A DNA stretch of 64,000 nt, taken from the NCBI RefSeq assembly GCF_004151105.1, contig NZ_PHRF01000090.1, positions 62,001 through 126,000 on the forward strand, written 5' to 3'. The notes under the pieces are model-generated. The model ran no database searches, had not been told where the DNA came from, and saw only the letters and a list, made by a program, of their open reading frames with translations. Shown piece after piece: positions 49,851-59,121 of this stretch. Position 1 is the stretch's first letter. Each line of letters opens with the position of its first letter. The stretch is from Streptomyces sp. L-9-10. GTDB taxonomy: Bacteria; Actinomycetota; Actinomycetes; Streptomycetales; Streptomycetaceae. Position numbers and translations under genes: made by a program.

Positions 49851-52800
49851 TCATCCCGGGTTTTCCTCCAGGACATCGGTCAGGTCGAGGAGGAGTTCGG
49901 ACGCCGCGAGGGGATCGATCCCGCCGAAGCGGACCTCGCCCCGGTGGTTGGGGTACCAGTGTGTGCCGATCCAGACGCTCGACAGGCGGACGGGGGCCGC
50001 GTAGTCCAGGTCATTGATGTTGAAACCGTCTTCGGGCGCCACGCTCACCACCTGGTTGGGACCGCACACCTTGTAGACGCCGCCGAAGCCGCCCGCGTCC
50101 AGGACGTCCATGCGCTGCCAGCCGCGTTTGGTGAGACCGAGGAGCGCGCCGGTGACGACCGTGGCCCGCTCGAAGCGCGGCAGGCTGGACCCGGCGGCCT
50201 CCTCCGGCGTGAGACGGAGGACCGGGCGGGCGAGCTGGCGGAACGGCTGGAGGATCTCGTAGTCGGCGAAGACCTCCCGCCAGGCCGCGAGGGCGTCACC
50301 GAGGTGCAGCGGGTGCGGGATCCGCACGGTCGCGTCGTCGGGCAGGACGAACGTGTCGTCGGCGTGGTCGGCGAGGGTGCCGTCCTCGGCGACCCGGAAG
50401 GTGTGTGCACCGGCCTCGTGGGCACTCGACCACACCAGGCGGCGGGCCGGATGACGCATCAGCGGGTGATGCGCGAACAGGTCGCGGAACTCGGCCGCCG
50501 TCCACGTACCGCCCTGGACCATGGCGGTCTCCAGGCGCTGGATCCGGTCGGCCGCGACGGTGCGTACGTCCTTCTTCAGTGCGCCGAAGCGCTTGCGCTC
50601 GGCGGTCGCGAGGCCGGTGTCGTCCGCGGCACCGGGCTTGGGCAGGTCCTTGCGGCGCTTCCCGGCTCCGTCCAGGACGTACGGCCGCAGGAGTTCGTCG
50701 AAGCCGACGGTGAAGCGCCGCGTACCGTAGTCGATGACGGTGGTCCCGTCGGGTCCGAGGCCCAGATCGGGCACGAGCCGGTCGGCCAGCTGGTCGGCCG
50801 TCAGGCCCAGCCCCTCGGCCACCGCGCCGATCTTCTTCCGGGCGTGCTCCTTCAGTCCGGTGAACTTCACCCGCTGCGCGATCCCGTGCAGATGGGTCAG
50901 GGCCACGTCGCTGCCGATCTCGGCCAGCACGTCCAGACCGTCCACCGCCCGGCGGTGCGCCGACTCACCGGGCCAGGCGCGGATCACGGGGGTCAGCCGG
51001 CGTACGGTCTCGTCGTCGCCGAGCCGGCCCAGCGCCGTCAGCGCCCAACTCTGCTTGGCCGGCATGTGGGCTTGGCGCCAGCGCTGGAACACGCTCCACG
51101 CGAACTCGGAGAGAGACGCGGGCTCGCAGATCTCCTCGACCACGTCCAGCCCCGGGTAGTGCGCGCCCGGCGTGGACAGGGCGAGCATGGTGACCACATG
51201 CCGCGTCGCCTCAGGGGGCAGTGCGCCACCGGCCCGGACCGCGATCTGCGGCAGCAGCCGGGGATCGGCCCAGTCGGGTACCTGCGGCATGGTCCGGGGC
51301 AGTGTGTCCGTCAGCGGGTCGGCGTAGTCCATCAACTGACCGATCGCGGCGGCGGCCTGCGGCCCGTGGCCGACGGCGGCCTCGCGCACCGCGGTGTCGC
51401 CGTGCCGGGCGGCGATGTGCAGCAGAGCCGCCTCCGCCGCCCGCCGGGCCGGACCGGCCGGTCCGACCGCGTCCGGTACCAGGAGTTCCGCCGCCCGCGG
51501 TCCGTTCCTGTCGAGCCATGAACGCGCCGTGGCGGCCGACGTTTTGAGCCGCACCAACCAGTCGGCCATCATCCGGGCGATGCCGGCACTGAGGAAGGGA
51601 AGGAGCAGGTGCCCGGCGATCTGCGGCTCACGGGCGGCCAGCCGGACGAGGAACGTGTGTGCCTTGAGGCCGAACTTGGCCATGAACGGCCGCAGGACCT
51701 CCTGCCCGCTGTAGAAGGAGGTCGGGGCCCAGCCGTCGAGCAGCGGCAGGATCCGGTCTTCGGGGAGTTCCATGTACCAGCCCGCCCTGTCCACGTCGTT
51801 GGACAGATATCCCTTGCGCAGCCGGTCCTTGTCGTACTTCATGTGCTGGGGCCAGGGCCAGGGCACATAGTCGGTCGGGGTGGCGGCCCACTCCTCGCGT
51901 TCCCCGGGCAGCCACGCCTCGACAGGTTCCTCGGGGGCGGCCAGGCCCGTGACGGTCAACGGCCGGACGGTCCTGCGGGGCCGGGTCCAGGGCGGGCTCG
52001 TCAGCAGGCCGGGCAGGTCGGTGGCGTCGGCGTCCGGCAGCCGGCCGGAGTCGTCGAGGACGGCCCGGACGGCCTCACCGGCCGCCGCTTCGAGAGAGGG
52101 CAGGTGCTCGGTGGTCAGCTCCGGATGAGCCCCGATGTGCGAGACGAGCAGGGAATGGACGGCGGAGCCCGGCCCGTCCGAGGCCGCCGCGCGGGCCAGC
52201 AGCCGCAGGGCGCGTACGGGATAGCGCTCCATGGCCTTGACGACGTAGGGTCGTATGTCCTTCTCGCCGACGTGCTCCACGAAGTAGGACAACGCCCGGT
52301 CGGTGGGGACTTCGAGTAGCGCGCGGCGCAGTTCGGTGGGCTTGCGGTACGAGGTACGCGAGTGCTGCCACGCTTGCAGCCCCTGGATGATCAGCGCGTC
52401 GACGGCGGCACCCGCCCCTTCGGCCACTGTGGCGAACTCCGCCTGATCCGGAGGCACTTGGTCGTGCTCGGCCACCGTCGCGACCTGCTCGGCCGTGTGC
52501 GGCAGACAGCGCAACAACGATCGCAGACCGTGCTCGCCCGCCAGAGCCGCGGCGTTGGCGGAGCAGTCGGCGAAGCAGCCGGCGACCCAGCCGGTCTCGG
52601 TCGGGACGAGGTAGGCCACCACGATCCGGTGGGTGAAGTCGTCGCGATGGCCGGACAGCCGTGCGACGGCTTCGTCGTACGTCCGGTCGTCGCAGTCCGC
52701 GAGCAGCTCGCGGACCCGGTCGAGTGCTTCCCGCAGTCCGCCGTGAAGCGGCCTCGCGGATCCGGTGACAGCGGCGACGGAAGGGTGGATCGGCCCCGCC

Positions 52801-53561
52801 AGGGAGGAGACGGTGTTCCCCCGCCCCCTCAGCTCATCGTACTTGTGAGGGGAGTCCGCGTCCCAGAACAGAGCGGAGGACCGGTCCCACAACTCGTCGC
52901 GCAGGCGCACCAGACGAGGATCCGCCTGGTGGACCCAGGCGACCTCAAGACCCACCAGATGCATGACCCCGGACGCCGCGAACGGCAGCCCGTGAGCGGC
53001 GGCCCACGCGTCGACGACCGCGCGCAGGCCGACGTCGACGGTGGTCGCCATGGTGCCGATGACGGCGGCACCGAACGGGTCGGGTTCACCATGGAGGTGT
53101 GCCAGCGCGGCCTCGACCAGCGCCGGGGCCGTCCGTTCGCTGAAGGTCGCCGGAGTCCAGTGCTCGCGGTCGCGCAGCAGTGTCAGCGTACGGGCATCCT
53201 GCTTCGGATCAGGGGCGGACGGCGGACGGCGGACACCGCCACGCCGGGGGTACAGCGTGTTCCGCCACGCCGCGGGAAGCCGGAACGTGTCCTCGTCCGG
53301 GCGCCGTTGTGCCGTGGGCGCGGCGTCGGCCGGCGCTGTGGCGGCCGGGGCTCCGGCGGTCGTCTCCTGGTAGCCCTTGCGTTCCTTCTGCATGATCGTT
53401 TTGGCCAGGTACGCCTGGGCCGCCGTGGCGTCGGCGAACTCCTTCTCCTGCTCCTGCCCCCGTGTCCCCGTGCGCCCGTAGCGGACCGTCACCACGGTGC
53501 CCGAGGCCTCCGCTTCCCAGAACTTCGAAGAGGTCCCCTGGTCGAACTCCCAACGGCGCAT
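49851..53561 (-). CDS. WGR-domain / DUF4132 protein (MolR/YehI-like)
   Basis: A 1236-residue cytoplasmic protein. ATG 53561 begins a WGR domain (MRRWEFDQGTSSKFWEAEASG, VVTVRYGRTGTRG, residues 1-65), a fold linked to nucleic-acid or PARP-type proteins. A Pro/Ala linker and a long alpha-helical HEAT-like middle follow (about 150-950), then a C-terminal DUF4132 block (RRLVWSSAHEAGAHTFRVAEDGTLAD with PHPLHLGDALAAWREVFADYEILQPFRQL). E. coli YehI/MolR has the same ends. It is the last gene of the operon, 47 bp after the SWIM gene. Role unknown; WGR suggests contact with nucleic acid. Confidence 0.88.
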   Translation of the reverse strand: MRRWEFDQGTSSKFWEAEASGTVVTVRYGRTGTRGQEQEKEFADATAAQAYLAKTIMQKERKGYQETTAGAPAATAPADAAPTAQRRPDEDTFRLPAAWRNTLYPRRGGVRRPPSAPDPKQDARTLTLLRDREHWTPATFSERTAPALVEAALAHLHGEPDPFGAAVIGTMATTVDVGLRAVVDAWAAAHGLPFAASGVMHLVGLEVAWVHQADPRLVRLRDELWDRSSALFWDADSPHKYDELRGRGNTVSSLAGPIHPSVAAVTGSARPLHGGLREALDRVRELLADCDDRTYDEAVARLSGHRDDFTHRIVVAYLVPTETGWVAGCFADCSANAAALAGEHGLRSLLRCLPHTAEQVATVAEHDQVPPDQAEFATVAEGAGAAVDALIIQGLQAWQHSRTSYRKPTELRRALLEVPTDRALSYFVEHVGEKDIRPYVVKAMERYPVRALRLLARAAASDGPGSAVHSLLVSHIGAHPELTTEHLPSLEAAAGEAVRAVLDDSGRLPDADATDLPGLLTSPPWTRPRRTVRPLTVTGLAAPEEPVEAWLPGEREEWAATPTDYVPWPWPQHMKYDKDRLRKGYLSNDVDRAGWYMELPEDRILPLLDGWAPTSFYSGQEVLRPFMAKFGLKAHTFLVRLAAREPQIAGHLLLPFLSAGIARMMADWLVRLKTSAATARSWLDRNGPRAAELLVPDAVGPAGPARRAAEAALLHIAARHGDTAVREAAVGHGPQAAAAIGQLMDYADPLTDTLPRTMPQVPDWADPRLLPQIAVRAGGALPPEATRHVVTMLALSTPGAHYPGLDVVEEICEPASLSEFAWSVFQRWRQAHMPAKQSWALTALGRLGDDETVRRLTPVIRAWPGESAHRRAVDGLDVLAEIGSDVALTHLHGIAQRVKFTGLKEHARKKIGAVAEGLGLTADQLADRLVPDLGLGPDGTTVIDYGTRRFTVGFDELLRPYVLDGAGKRRKDLPKPGAADDTGLATAERKRFGALKKDVRTVAADRIQRLETAMVQGGTWTAAEFRDLFAHHPLMRHPARRLVWSSAHEAGAHTFRVAEDGTLADHADDTFVLPDDATVRIPHPLHLGDALAAWREVFADYEILQPFRQLARPVLRLTPEEAAGSSLPRFERATVVTGALLGLTKRGWQRMDVLDAGGFGGVYKVCGPNQVVSVAPEDGFNINDLDYAAPVRLSSVWIGTHWYPNHRGEVRFGGIDPLAASELLLDLTDVLEENPG

Positions 53562-53608
53562 GGCGCGGACCGTCCTTTCCTTCGTACGTGTGATGTCGTG
53601 CGGGCCGG

Positions 53609-55618
53609 TCACAGCCCCGGTGCCGTCGTTCCGGCGGAGGCGGCCCCGTGGAGCGAGGCCGCCGTGAGGAGAAAGAGATGGGCGTCCGTCCAGTACGCGA
53701 CGGCCGCTTCGGGCTCGCCCCGGGTGAGCGCCTCGGCGACGGCGCCCACCCGGGCCGCGGCCTCGCCGAGACCGGTGCGCGCCAGGGCCGAGGCGACGTC
53801 CTCCAGCCGGTGCAGGTCCGGTCTGTCCAGGTGGCGCAGGCCCCGGTGGGCGGTCTCGTCAAGGGCGTCGACGGCGTCGTCCAACGCGGCGGTGACCGGG
53901 TCGGCGACGGCCGGGACGGCCGGCGGGGGACCGGCGTGGCCGTTCACCGGCGCCAGGTCGAGCACGGTCACACCGGTCAGGGTCAGGACGGCGATCGGGT
54001 CCAGCAGCAGATCGCCGGACGCGGTGCCCGTCACGAAGGCGCTCACGTGGCGGGGCCCGTCCTCCGCCGCGTCTCCGAGCGCGGCGGCCAGCGCGTCCAG
54101 CCCGCCGGGGCCGTACGGGTTGTACGGCGCCGCGAGCACGGCCCGGTGGTCGTACGCGTCACGGACCACCGCGGTCAGGCTCTGCTCGGCGGGATCGTAA
54201 CCGAGGTCCTCCACGGCGTGCACCGCGAAGACGCGGACGTCGTCGGCGGCGACCCGGCGCCGGACCAGACGCGGTGGCAGGTCACGCAGTCGTCGGGCGT
54301 ATGCGGCGAAATCGCGGACCAGCAGCGATTCCGGCAGCTTGGTCCAGGAGGTGCCGAGAGGGGAACACCCGGCGGCGACCTGGCGCGAGGCGCCGAGCAC
54401 CAGGGTGTGTCCCGCGGTACGGACGGCGTTCTCGGTGACGACCTGGGAGAGGCAGAGCCGGCCGAGGGTGGTCCCGGCGACCCGGCGGGACGCGAGGACG
54501 GCCCCGGCCGGGCCGAGGGTCCGGCCGGTCCCCGGGGCGCTGGACTCGGACAGCTCCCAGCGGTGGCGCAGCACCAGGGCGAGGCCCGTGTCGCCGTGGC
54601 CGAAGTACACGTCGGCGGTGCGGGAGGTCCGGTCGCCGGAGATCCGGCAGCCGAGGGAGCTGAAGCGTGCCTGGCGCATCGGGGTACGTCCGGGGCCGCC
54701 GTCGCCGTGGCGGCCGGTGCGGTGCCGGGCGTGGAGTTCGGTGAGGAGCGCGGCGAGCCGTCCGCGGTGGTGGTGGGCGGCGCGCGAGGCGTAGGCGTCG
54801 AGCTGGCCGGACAGCTCGCCGAGGGCGTCGGCGGTCCAGTGCAGGCCGTGTTCCGCGAGTTCGTCCCGGAGGCTCCGCAGAGCGGTGCCGAGGGCCGGTC
54901 CGGCGTGGGCGGCGCCGTCCAGCACCAGCCGGCCGGCGAGTTCCGCGGCTGCCGCGGCGGCGTCCCCGGCGTCCCGCCGGCTCGGCGCGGCAGTACCGAC
55001 GCGCACCTCGGCCGGAGGGTCTTCGGGGTCCACGGCCAGTGCTTCGCGGAACGCCCAGACGGCGAGTGACACGGCTTCGCCGCGCTGCTCGTCGCGGCTG
55101 TCGGTGAGCGCCCAGGCCAGGGCTCCCGGGACGGTGAACCGGACAGTGGTGGTGGGCAGTTCGGCGCGGGCCTCGTCGTCGGCCCCGGTGGGGTGGACGA
55201 GCCGGGCGCTGTAGCCGCGGGCCCGGGTACGGCGGGCCGCGGCGACGGCCCGCGCGCCGACGGCCGTGGTCAGCTCTTCGTCGGTGACGCTCCCGGGCGA
55301 CCAGGGGGCGGCCGGAGTGTCGGGGCGGTCCCGTTCCGGGGGCGCGACGGACTCCTGGCAGGCCAGGACCAGTCCGATCAGATGGCGGCAGACCCCGGTG
55401 GCGGCGCAGGCGCAACTGCCCAGGTCCAGCCCGGCGCCCGGCGGCAGAGACGCCTCGGTGCCATCGGGGTAGCGGCCGGTGAGCGTACCGTCCGGAGCGA
55501 GGACGACAGTGGCGCCGTCGCCCGCCGCGTGTTCCTTGGCGGCCCGCTTCACCAGGCCGCGGTTGGTGAGCGCGGCCAGTGTCTCCGGGGTCAGGGCCAT
55601 CAGGTCGGCGCGGATCAC
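53609..55618 (-). CDS. SWIM zinc-finger protein (YehQ-like)
   Basis: A 669-residue protein; the GTG at 55618 overlaps the VWA stop (GTGA). Near the N-terminus is a SWIM motif CxC-x5-CxH: Cys69, Cys71, Cys77, His79 in SCACAATGVCRHLIGLV. This element binds zinc and usually contacts DNA or protein. The remainder is Ala/Arg/Leu-rich and helical, with a beta-rich middle (RISGDRTSRTADVYFGHGDTGLALVLRHRW). The size and the SWIM position match YehQ, whose E. coli gene stands with a MoxR ATPase and VWA gene. Probably the substrate-recognition or nucleic-acid component of the operon. Confidence 0.87.
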   Translation of the reverse strand: MIRADLMALTPETLAALTNRGLVKRAAKEHAAGDGATVVLAPDGTLTGRYPDGTEASLPPGAGLDLGSCACAATGVCRHLIGLVLACQESVAPPERDRPDTPAAPWSPGSVTDEELTTAVGARAVAAARRTRARGYSARLVHPTGADDEARAELPTTTVRFTVPGALAWALTDSRDEQRGEAVSLAVWAFREALAVDPEDPPAEVRVGTAAPSRRDAGDAAAAAAELAGRLVLDGAAHAGPALGTALRSLRDELAEHGLHWTADALGELSGQLDAYASRAAHHHRGRLAALLTELHARHRTGRHGDGGPGRTPMRQARFSSLGCRISGDRTSRTADVYFGHGDTGLALVLRHRWELSESSAPGTGRTLGPAGAVLASRRVAGTTLGRLCLSQVVTENAVRTAGHTLVLGASRQVAAGCSPLGTSWTKLPESLLVRDFAAYARRLRDLPPRLVRRRVAADDVRVFAVHAVEDLGYDPAEQSLTAVVRDAYDHRAVLAAPYNPYGPGGLDALAAALGDAAEDGPRHVSAFVTGTASGDLLLDPIAVLTLTGVTVLDLAPVNGHAGPPPAVPAVADPVTAALDDAVDALDETAHRGLRHLDRPDLHRLEDVASALARTGLGEAAARVGAVAEALTRGEPEAAVAYWTDAHLFLLTAASLHGAASAGTTAPGL

Positions 55619-56775
55619 CGGCCGAGCCTCTCCGCGACGAACGCGGCGAGCTGACCGGGGGTCATGGCCCCCACATACGCTCCGACGTTCGCCAGGCGCT
55701 GGGCCGTCTCGCGGTCGTACGCCGGGTTCGCCTCCTCGTCCAGCGCGGCCAGGCCCAGCACGGTGGTGCCCTGTTCGACCAGGCGCCGCACGGTGCGCAC
55801 CAGCCGGGCGGGGTCGCCGCCCTCGTAGAAGTCGGTGACGAGGACCACGATCGCGCGGCGCGGAGCGTCGATGAGCCCCTCGGCGTGGTCGACGGCGCGG
55901 GCGATGTCGGTTCCGCCGCCGAGCTGCACCCGCATGAGCAGTTCGACGGGGTCGGTGACATCGTCGGTGAGGTCCACCACCGAGGTGTCGAAGGCGACGA
56001 GATGCGTCCTCAGCCCGGGGAGTCCCCACAGGGCGGCCGCGGTGACGGCCGAGTGGATGACCGAGCCGGCCATGGATCCGGACTGGTCGACGAGCAGGAT
56101 GAGCTGCCAGCGTTCCAGGTGGGGCCTGGTCCGGGAGGTGAACCGCGGCTTCTGGATGATGAGCCGCCGCTCCTCGGGCCGGTAGTGGGACAGGTTCGCC
56201 CGGACCGTGGCGCGCAGATCGAAGTCCCTGGCCCGCGGCAGGGCGCTGGGCCGCCGCGAACGGGTGCCGTGGAAGGACCGGCGGATCTCGGGGGTCAGCC
56301 TGGCCAGCAGGTCCCGGACGACGGTGTCGACGATGCGCCGGGCCGCCCGCAGGACGTCGGGGTTCATCAGATGCTTGGTGCGCAGCACGGCGCGCAGCAG
56401 GGTGGGGTTGGGGTCGACCCGTTCCAGGACGCGCGGGTCGGTGACGATCTCGTGGATCTCGTACCGTTCGACCGCGTCGCGTTCCAGCCGTTCGACGGTC
56501 TCCCGGGGGAAGAGGCGGTGCACGTCCTCCAGCCAGTCGACGGCCGTCACGGCGGACGGCCCGTCGCCGCCCTCCCGGGAGGAGGGGGCGTCCGCGTGGT
56601 GCGGCGCGAAGCCCCGGCGTACGCCGCGGTCCGTCTGCTCGGGGTCCCGTCCGTACAGCCAGTCCAGCGCGGCGTCCTGGGCCGCGGCAGCCTCGCCGAG
56701 TGAGCCGGTGCAGGCCTCCGCCGGGCTGCCGAGGATCAGCCGCCAGCGTTCCAGTCCGGGGTCGGGCGCGGTCAT
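55615..56775 (-). CDS. VWA-domain protein (YehP-like), MoxR partner
   Basis: A 386-residue cytoplasmic protein. ATG 56775 overlaps the DUF5682 stop (ATGA). The N-terminal 220 residues are helical and contain conserved RAVLRTKHLMNP and FHGTRSRRPSALPRARDFDLRATVRANL blocks; the C-terminus is a von Willebrand A domain with an intact MIDAS (DQSGSM 230-235, GGGTDIARAV and TDFYEGG). MoxR-type ATPases typically work with a VWA protein that binds the target through the metal site. Together with the upstream ATPase it probably forms the core machine. Confidence 0.9.
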   Translation of the reverse strand: MTAPDPGLERWRLILGSPAEACTGSLGEAAAAQDAALDWLYGRDPEQTDRGVRRGFAPHHADAPSSREGGDGPSAVTAVDWLEDVHRLFPRETVERLERDAVERYEIHEIVTDPRVLERVDPNPTLLRAVLRTKHLMNPDVLRAARRIVDTVVRDLLARLTPEIRRSFHGTRSRRPSALPRARDFDLRATVRANLSHYRPEERRLIIQKPRFTSRTRPHLERWQLILLVDQSGSMAGSVIHSAVTAAALWGLPGLRTHLVAFDTSVVDLTDDVTDPVELLMRVQLGGGTDIARAVDHAEGLIDAPRRAIVVLVTDFYEGGDPARLVRTVRRLVEQGTTVLGLAALDEEANPAYDRETAQRLANVGAYVGAMTPGQLAAFVAERLGR

Positions 56776-59120
56776 CGGACCGCCCCCAGTCCGTGCCGGT
56801 CGAGGGTGCGCAGCACGTTCTCCTCCAACTGGCGTGCGTGGGCGAGCAGCAGCGGGTCGCCGGTGGTCCGCAGCAGGGACCGGGCGGAGCCGCGCAGCCC
56901 GCGCCGTTCGAGGAGCCGCTCCGCGATCCGTCGGCGTTCCCGGGGTGGGAAATAGGCGAACGCCTGCCGCAGGGCGGGCAGTCCGACGAGGAACTCGGTC
57001 CCGCTCAGGCCGGTCACCAGCGTGTCGAGGGTGGCGAGCAGGCTCCGGGAGTCGTCGCCGGAGGCGGTCAGTTCCTCCCGGGCCAGCGCGAACAGACCGG
57101 CCAGCCAGTCGCCGAGAACGGCAGGCCCCGACAGGGACGCGACCGCCGCCGCCGGGTCGGCGCCGGTCCCCAGGGAGCGGCACAGGCCGAAGGCGGCGCC
57201 CCGCAGGTCGGCGGGGGCCTCCCGGTCGCCGCTGACGCGCGCGCAGACGGCGACGGCCGCGTCCCGGTCCAGGGTGAGCCCGTCGGCGGCGTACAGCAGG
57301 GCGTCACGGACGGCGGCCAGGGCGCGCAACCGTCCCGGATCGGCGTCGGCCGCGCCCCGCACCCCTTCGACCAGCCACAGCACCCGGTGCACGGCGGCGT
57401 CCACGAAGCCCGCGAGCAGCGGATCGCGGCCGACCCCGTACACCCGGTCGTGCCGCCACAGGCCGAGTGCGGTGTGCAGTGCCTCCCCGAGCGGTCCGGG
57501 GTCCGCCGACCGGTCGACCGCCGCGCGCAGTCCGGCGAGCAGCGGACCGAGCAGTCCGGTCACCCCGCAGACGACGGTGTCGAACAGAACGCCGGCGAGC
57601 GCGTCGGGCGCGGAGCCGCCGGCCCGTATCCGCTCGGCGAGGGCTGCGGCGGAGGCGTCCTCCAGGGTCCTGCCGTGGCTCCCCGCCTCGATGAGGGCGG
57701 CCTCCCGGCCGACGGCGGGGCCCGGCTCCCAGCGCTCGGTGTAGTCCGGGCCGGTGCCGGTGCCGGGGCCGGGGCCGTGAATACGGGTGTACCCGGGGAC
57801 GGCGAGGATCCGCAGCCGGTGCAGCAGCCTGCTGCGCTCACGCCCGGAGGGTTCGGTCAGCCGCAGGGTGACCGGGCCCGAGAAGTCCAGGCCGAGCGCG
57901 GCGAGCCGGTCGGTGACGTCCCGTACCAGCGGGGGCAGCGGGGTGTCGGGGTGCAGGCGGCCTGTCCGGTCGCCGCGACCGGCGGCGACCAGTTCGGCGA
58001 GCACCGGATGGGTGCCGGAACGGAGCCGGCCATGCCGGGTCCACGGCAGTGGTTCGTCGACGGCCTCGTCGAGCAGGGCACCGGCGAGGCCGTCGAAGAG
58101 ATCGAGCCGGGCGGGGCGGGTGTGGCCGCGCAGCGCGGCGAGTGCCCCGGCGGCGGCCCGCGCCCCGATCAGCGCGGCGGTGGAAACGGGCACACCGCGG
58201 GCGCGGAGTCGTCCGGTGACCGCCCGGACCAGGGCGTCACCCGCGGCGCGCGGACCTCTCTCCCACAGGTCCTGGTGGTAGCCGGGCGAGGGCATGCCGG
58301 ACTGGTAGCCGGTGAACGCGTCGAGCCGGTGGAAGGAGTAGGGGACGAGATGGCTTCCGGCCTCGGCGTCAGCGGGTGGCCGGGGCACCTCCGGCAGACC
58401 CTTCCTGCCGGGTGTCCCGCCCGCGGGCCTCTCGACGAGGGCGCGCAGCGCCGGCCGGTGGAACCCGCCGGTCACCACCAGCACGGGACGCTCGCCCGCT
58501 TCGGCGAGGGAGGCGCCGACCCATGCGGCCATGTACTCCTCCCGCGCCCGGTCTCCCGTGTCGGCCTCGGCGTCGCCGCGCAGCACGTCGAAGTAGAGGG
58601 CGAGCCGTTCGGCGAGGGCGTCCTCGCCGTGCGGGTACGGCGAGTCGGCCGGGTCCGTTGAGCCGCCCGCGTCCGGCGGGTCGGCCGCTTCGAACAGCCG
58701 GTCCCAGAGGGCGTCCGCGCAGTCCACACCGAACCTGTCGCGGAGCCGGGCGGACGCCCGTACGTAACGGGCCTCCGCGTCCGCGTACCGGTTGGAGCGT
58801 CCCTCGAACGCCGGGTGCCAGGCCGGCAGGTCGATGAACCGGACCCGAGCGCCCGCCGCCCGGCCCTCGGTGAGCGCCACCCACTCCGGGGAGTACGCGC
58901 AGAACGGGGTCCACGACGTGGTGGTACGCACCGCGTCCCGGTAGTGGCTGAACACGGCGACGGGCAGCTCGTGGCCCAACAGCAGTTCGTCGAGCCGGTC
59001 GTTCATGTCGGCCGGGCCCTCGATCAGCACATGCGAGGGGCGCAGCGTGGTGATGGTCCGGGCGACGAGCCGCGCGCAGACGGGCGAGTGGTGGCGTACG
59101 CCGAGGAAGGTGGCCGGCAT
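56772..59120 (-). CDS. DUF5682 family protein of the MoxR/VWA operon
   Basis: A 782-residue protein, ATG 59120 lying one nt after the ATPase stop. The N-terminus TFLGVRHHSPVCARLVARTI with HVLIEGPADMNDRL, LPVAVFSHYRD and VRFIDLPAWHPAF matches DUF5682, a family that shares a strand-helix core with TraB/EreA-like proteins; VLVVTGGFHRPAL adds a His. These conserved His/Glu residues suggest a metal-dependent hydrolase. The C-terminal two thirds are helical and Ala/Leu/Arg-rich. Present only in such MoxR/VWA/SWIM clusters, as far as I know, so it is the likely effector or adaptor; no activity is established. Confidence 0.87.
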   Translation of the reverse strand: MPATFLGVRHHSPVCARLVARTITTLRPSHVLIEGPADMNDRLDELLLGHELPVAVFSHYRDAVRTTTSWTPFCAYSPEWVALTEGRAAGARVRFIDLPAWHPAFEGRSNRYADAEARYVRASARLRDRFGVDCADALWDRLFEAADPPDAGGSTDPADSPYPHGEDALAERLALYFDVLRGDAEADTGDRAREEYMAAWVGASLAEAGERPVLVVTGGFHRPALRALVERPAGGTPGRKGLPEVPRPPADAEAGSHLVPYSFHRLDAFTGYQSGMPSPGYHQDLWERGPRAAGDALVRAVTGRLRARGVPVSTAALIGARAAAGALAALRGHTRPARLDLFDGLAGALLDEAVDEPLPWTRHGRLRSGTHPVLAELVAAGRGDRTGRLHPDTPLPPLVRDVTDRLAALGLDFSGPVTLRLTEPSGRERSRLLHRLRILAVPGYTRIHGPGPGTGTGPDYTERWEPGPAVGREAALIEAGSHGRTLEDASAAALAERIRAGGSAPDALAGVLFDTVVCGVTGLLGPLLAGLRAAVDRSADPGPLGEALHTALGLWRHDRVYGVGRDPLLAGFVDAAVHRVLWLVEGVRGAADADPGRLRALAAVRDALLYAADGLTLDRDAAVAVCARVSGDREAPADLRGAAFGLCRSLGTGADPAAAVASLSGPAVLGDWLAGLFALAREELTASGDDSRSLLATLDTLVTGLSGTEFLVGLPALRQAFAYFPPRERRRIAERLLERRGLRGSARSLLRTTGDPLLLAHARQLEENVLRTLDRHGLGAVR

Positions 59121-59121
59121 G

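Noticed and set aside
56700..58661. 653-codon plus-strand frame inside the DUF5682 gene
   Set aside because: Gly/Gln/Arg-rich composition without any domain; the minus-strand gene has overlaps with both neighbours and conserved motifs.
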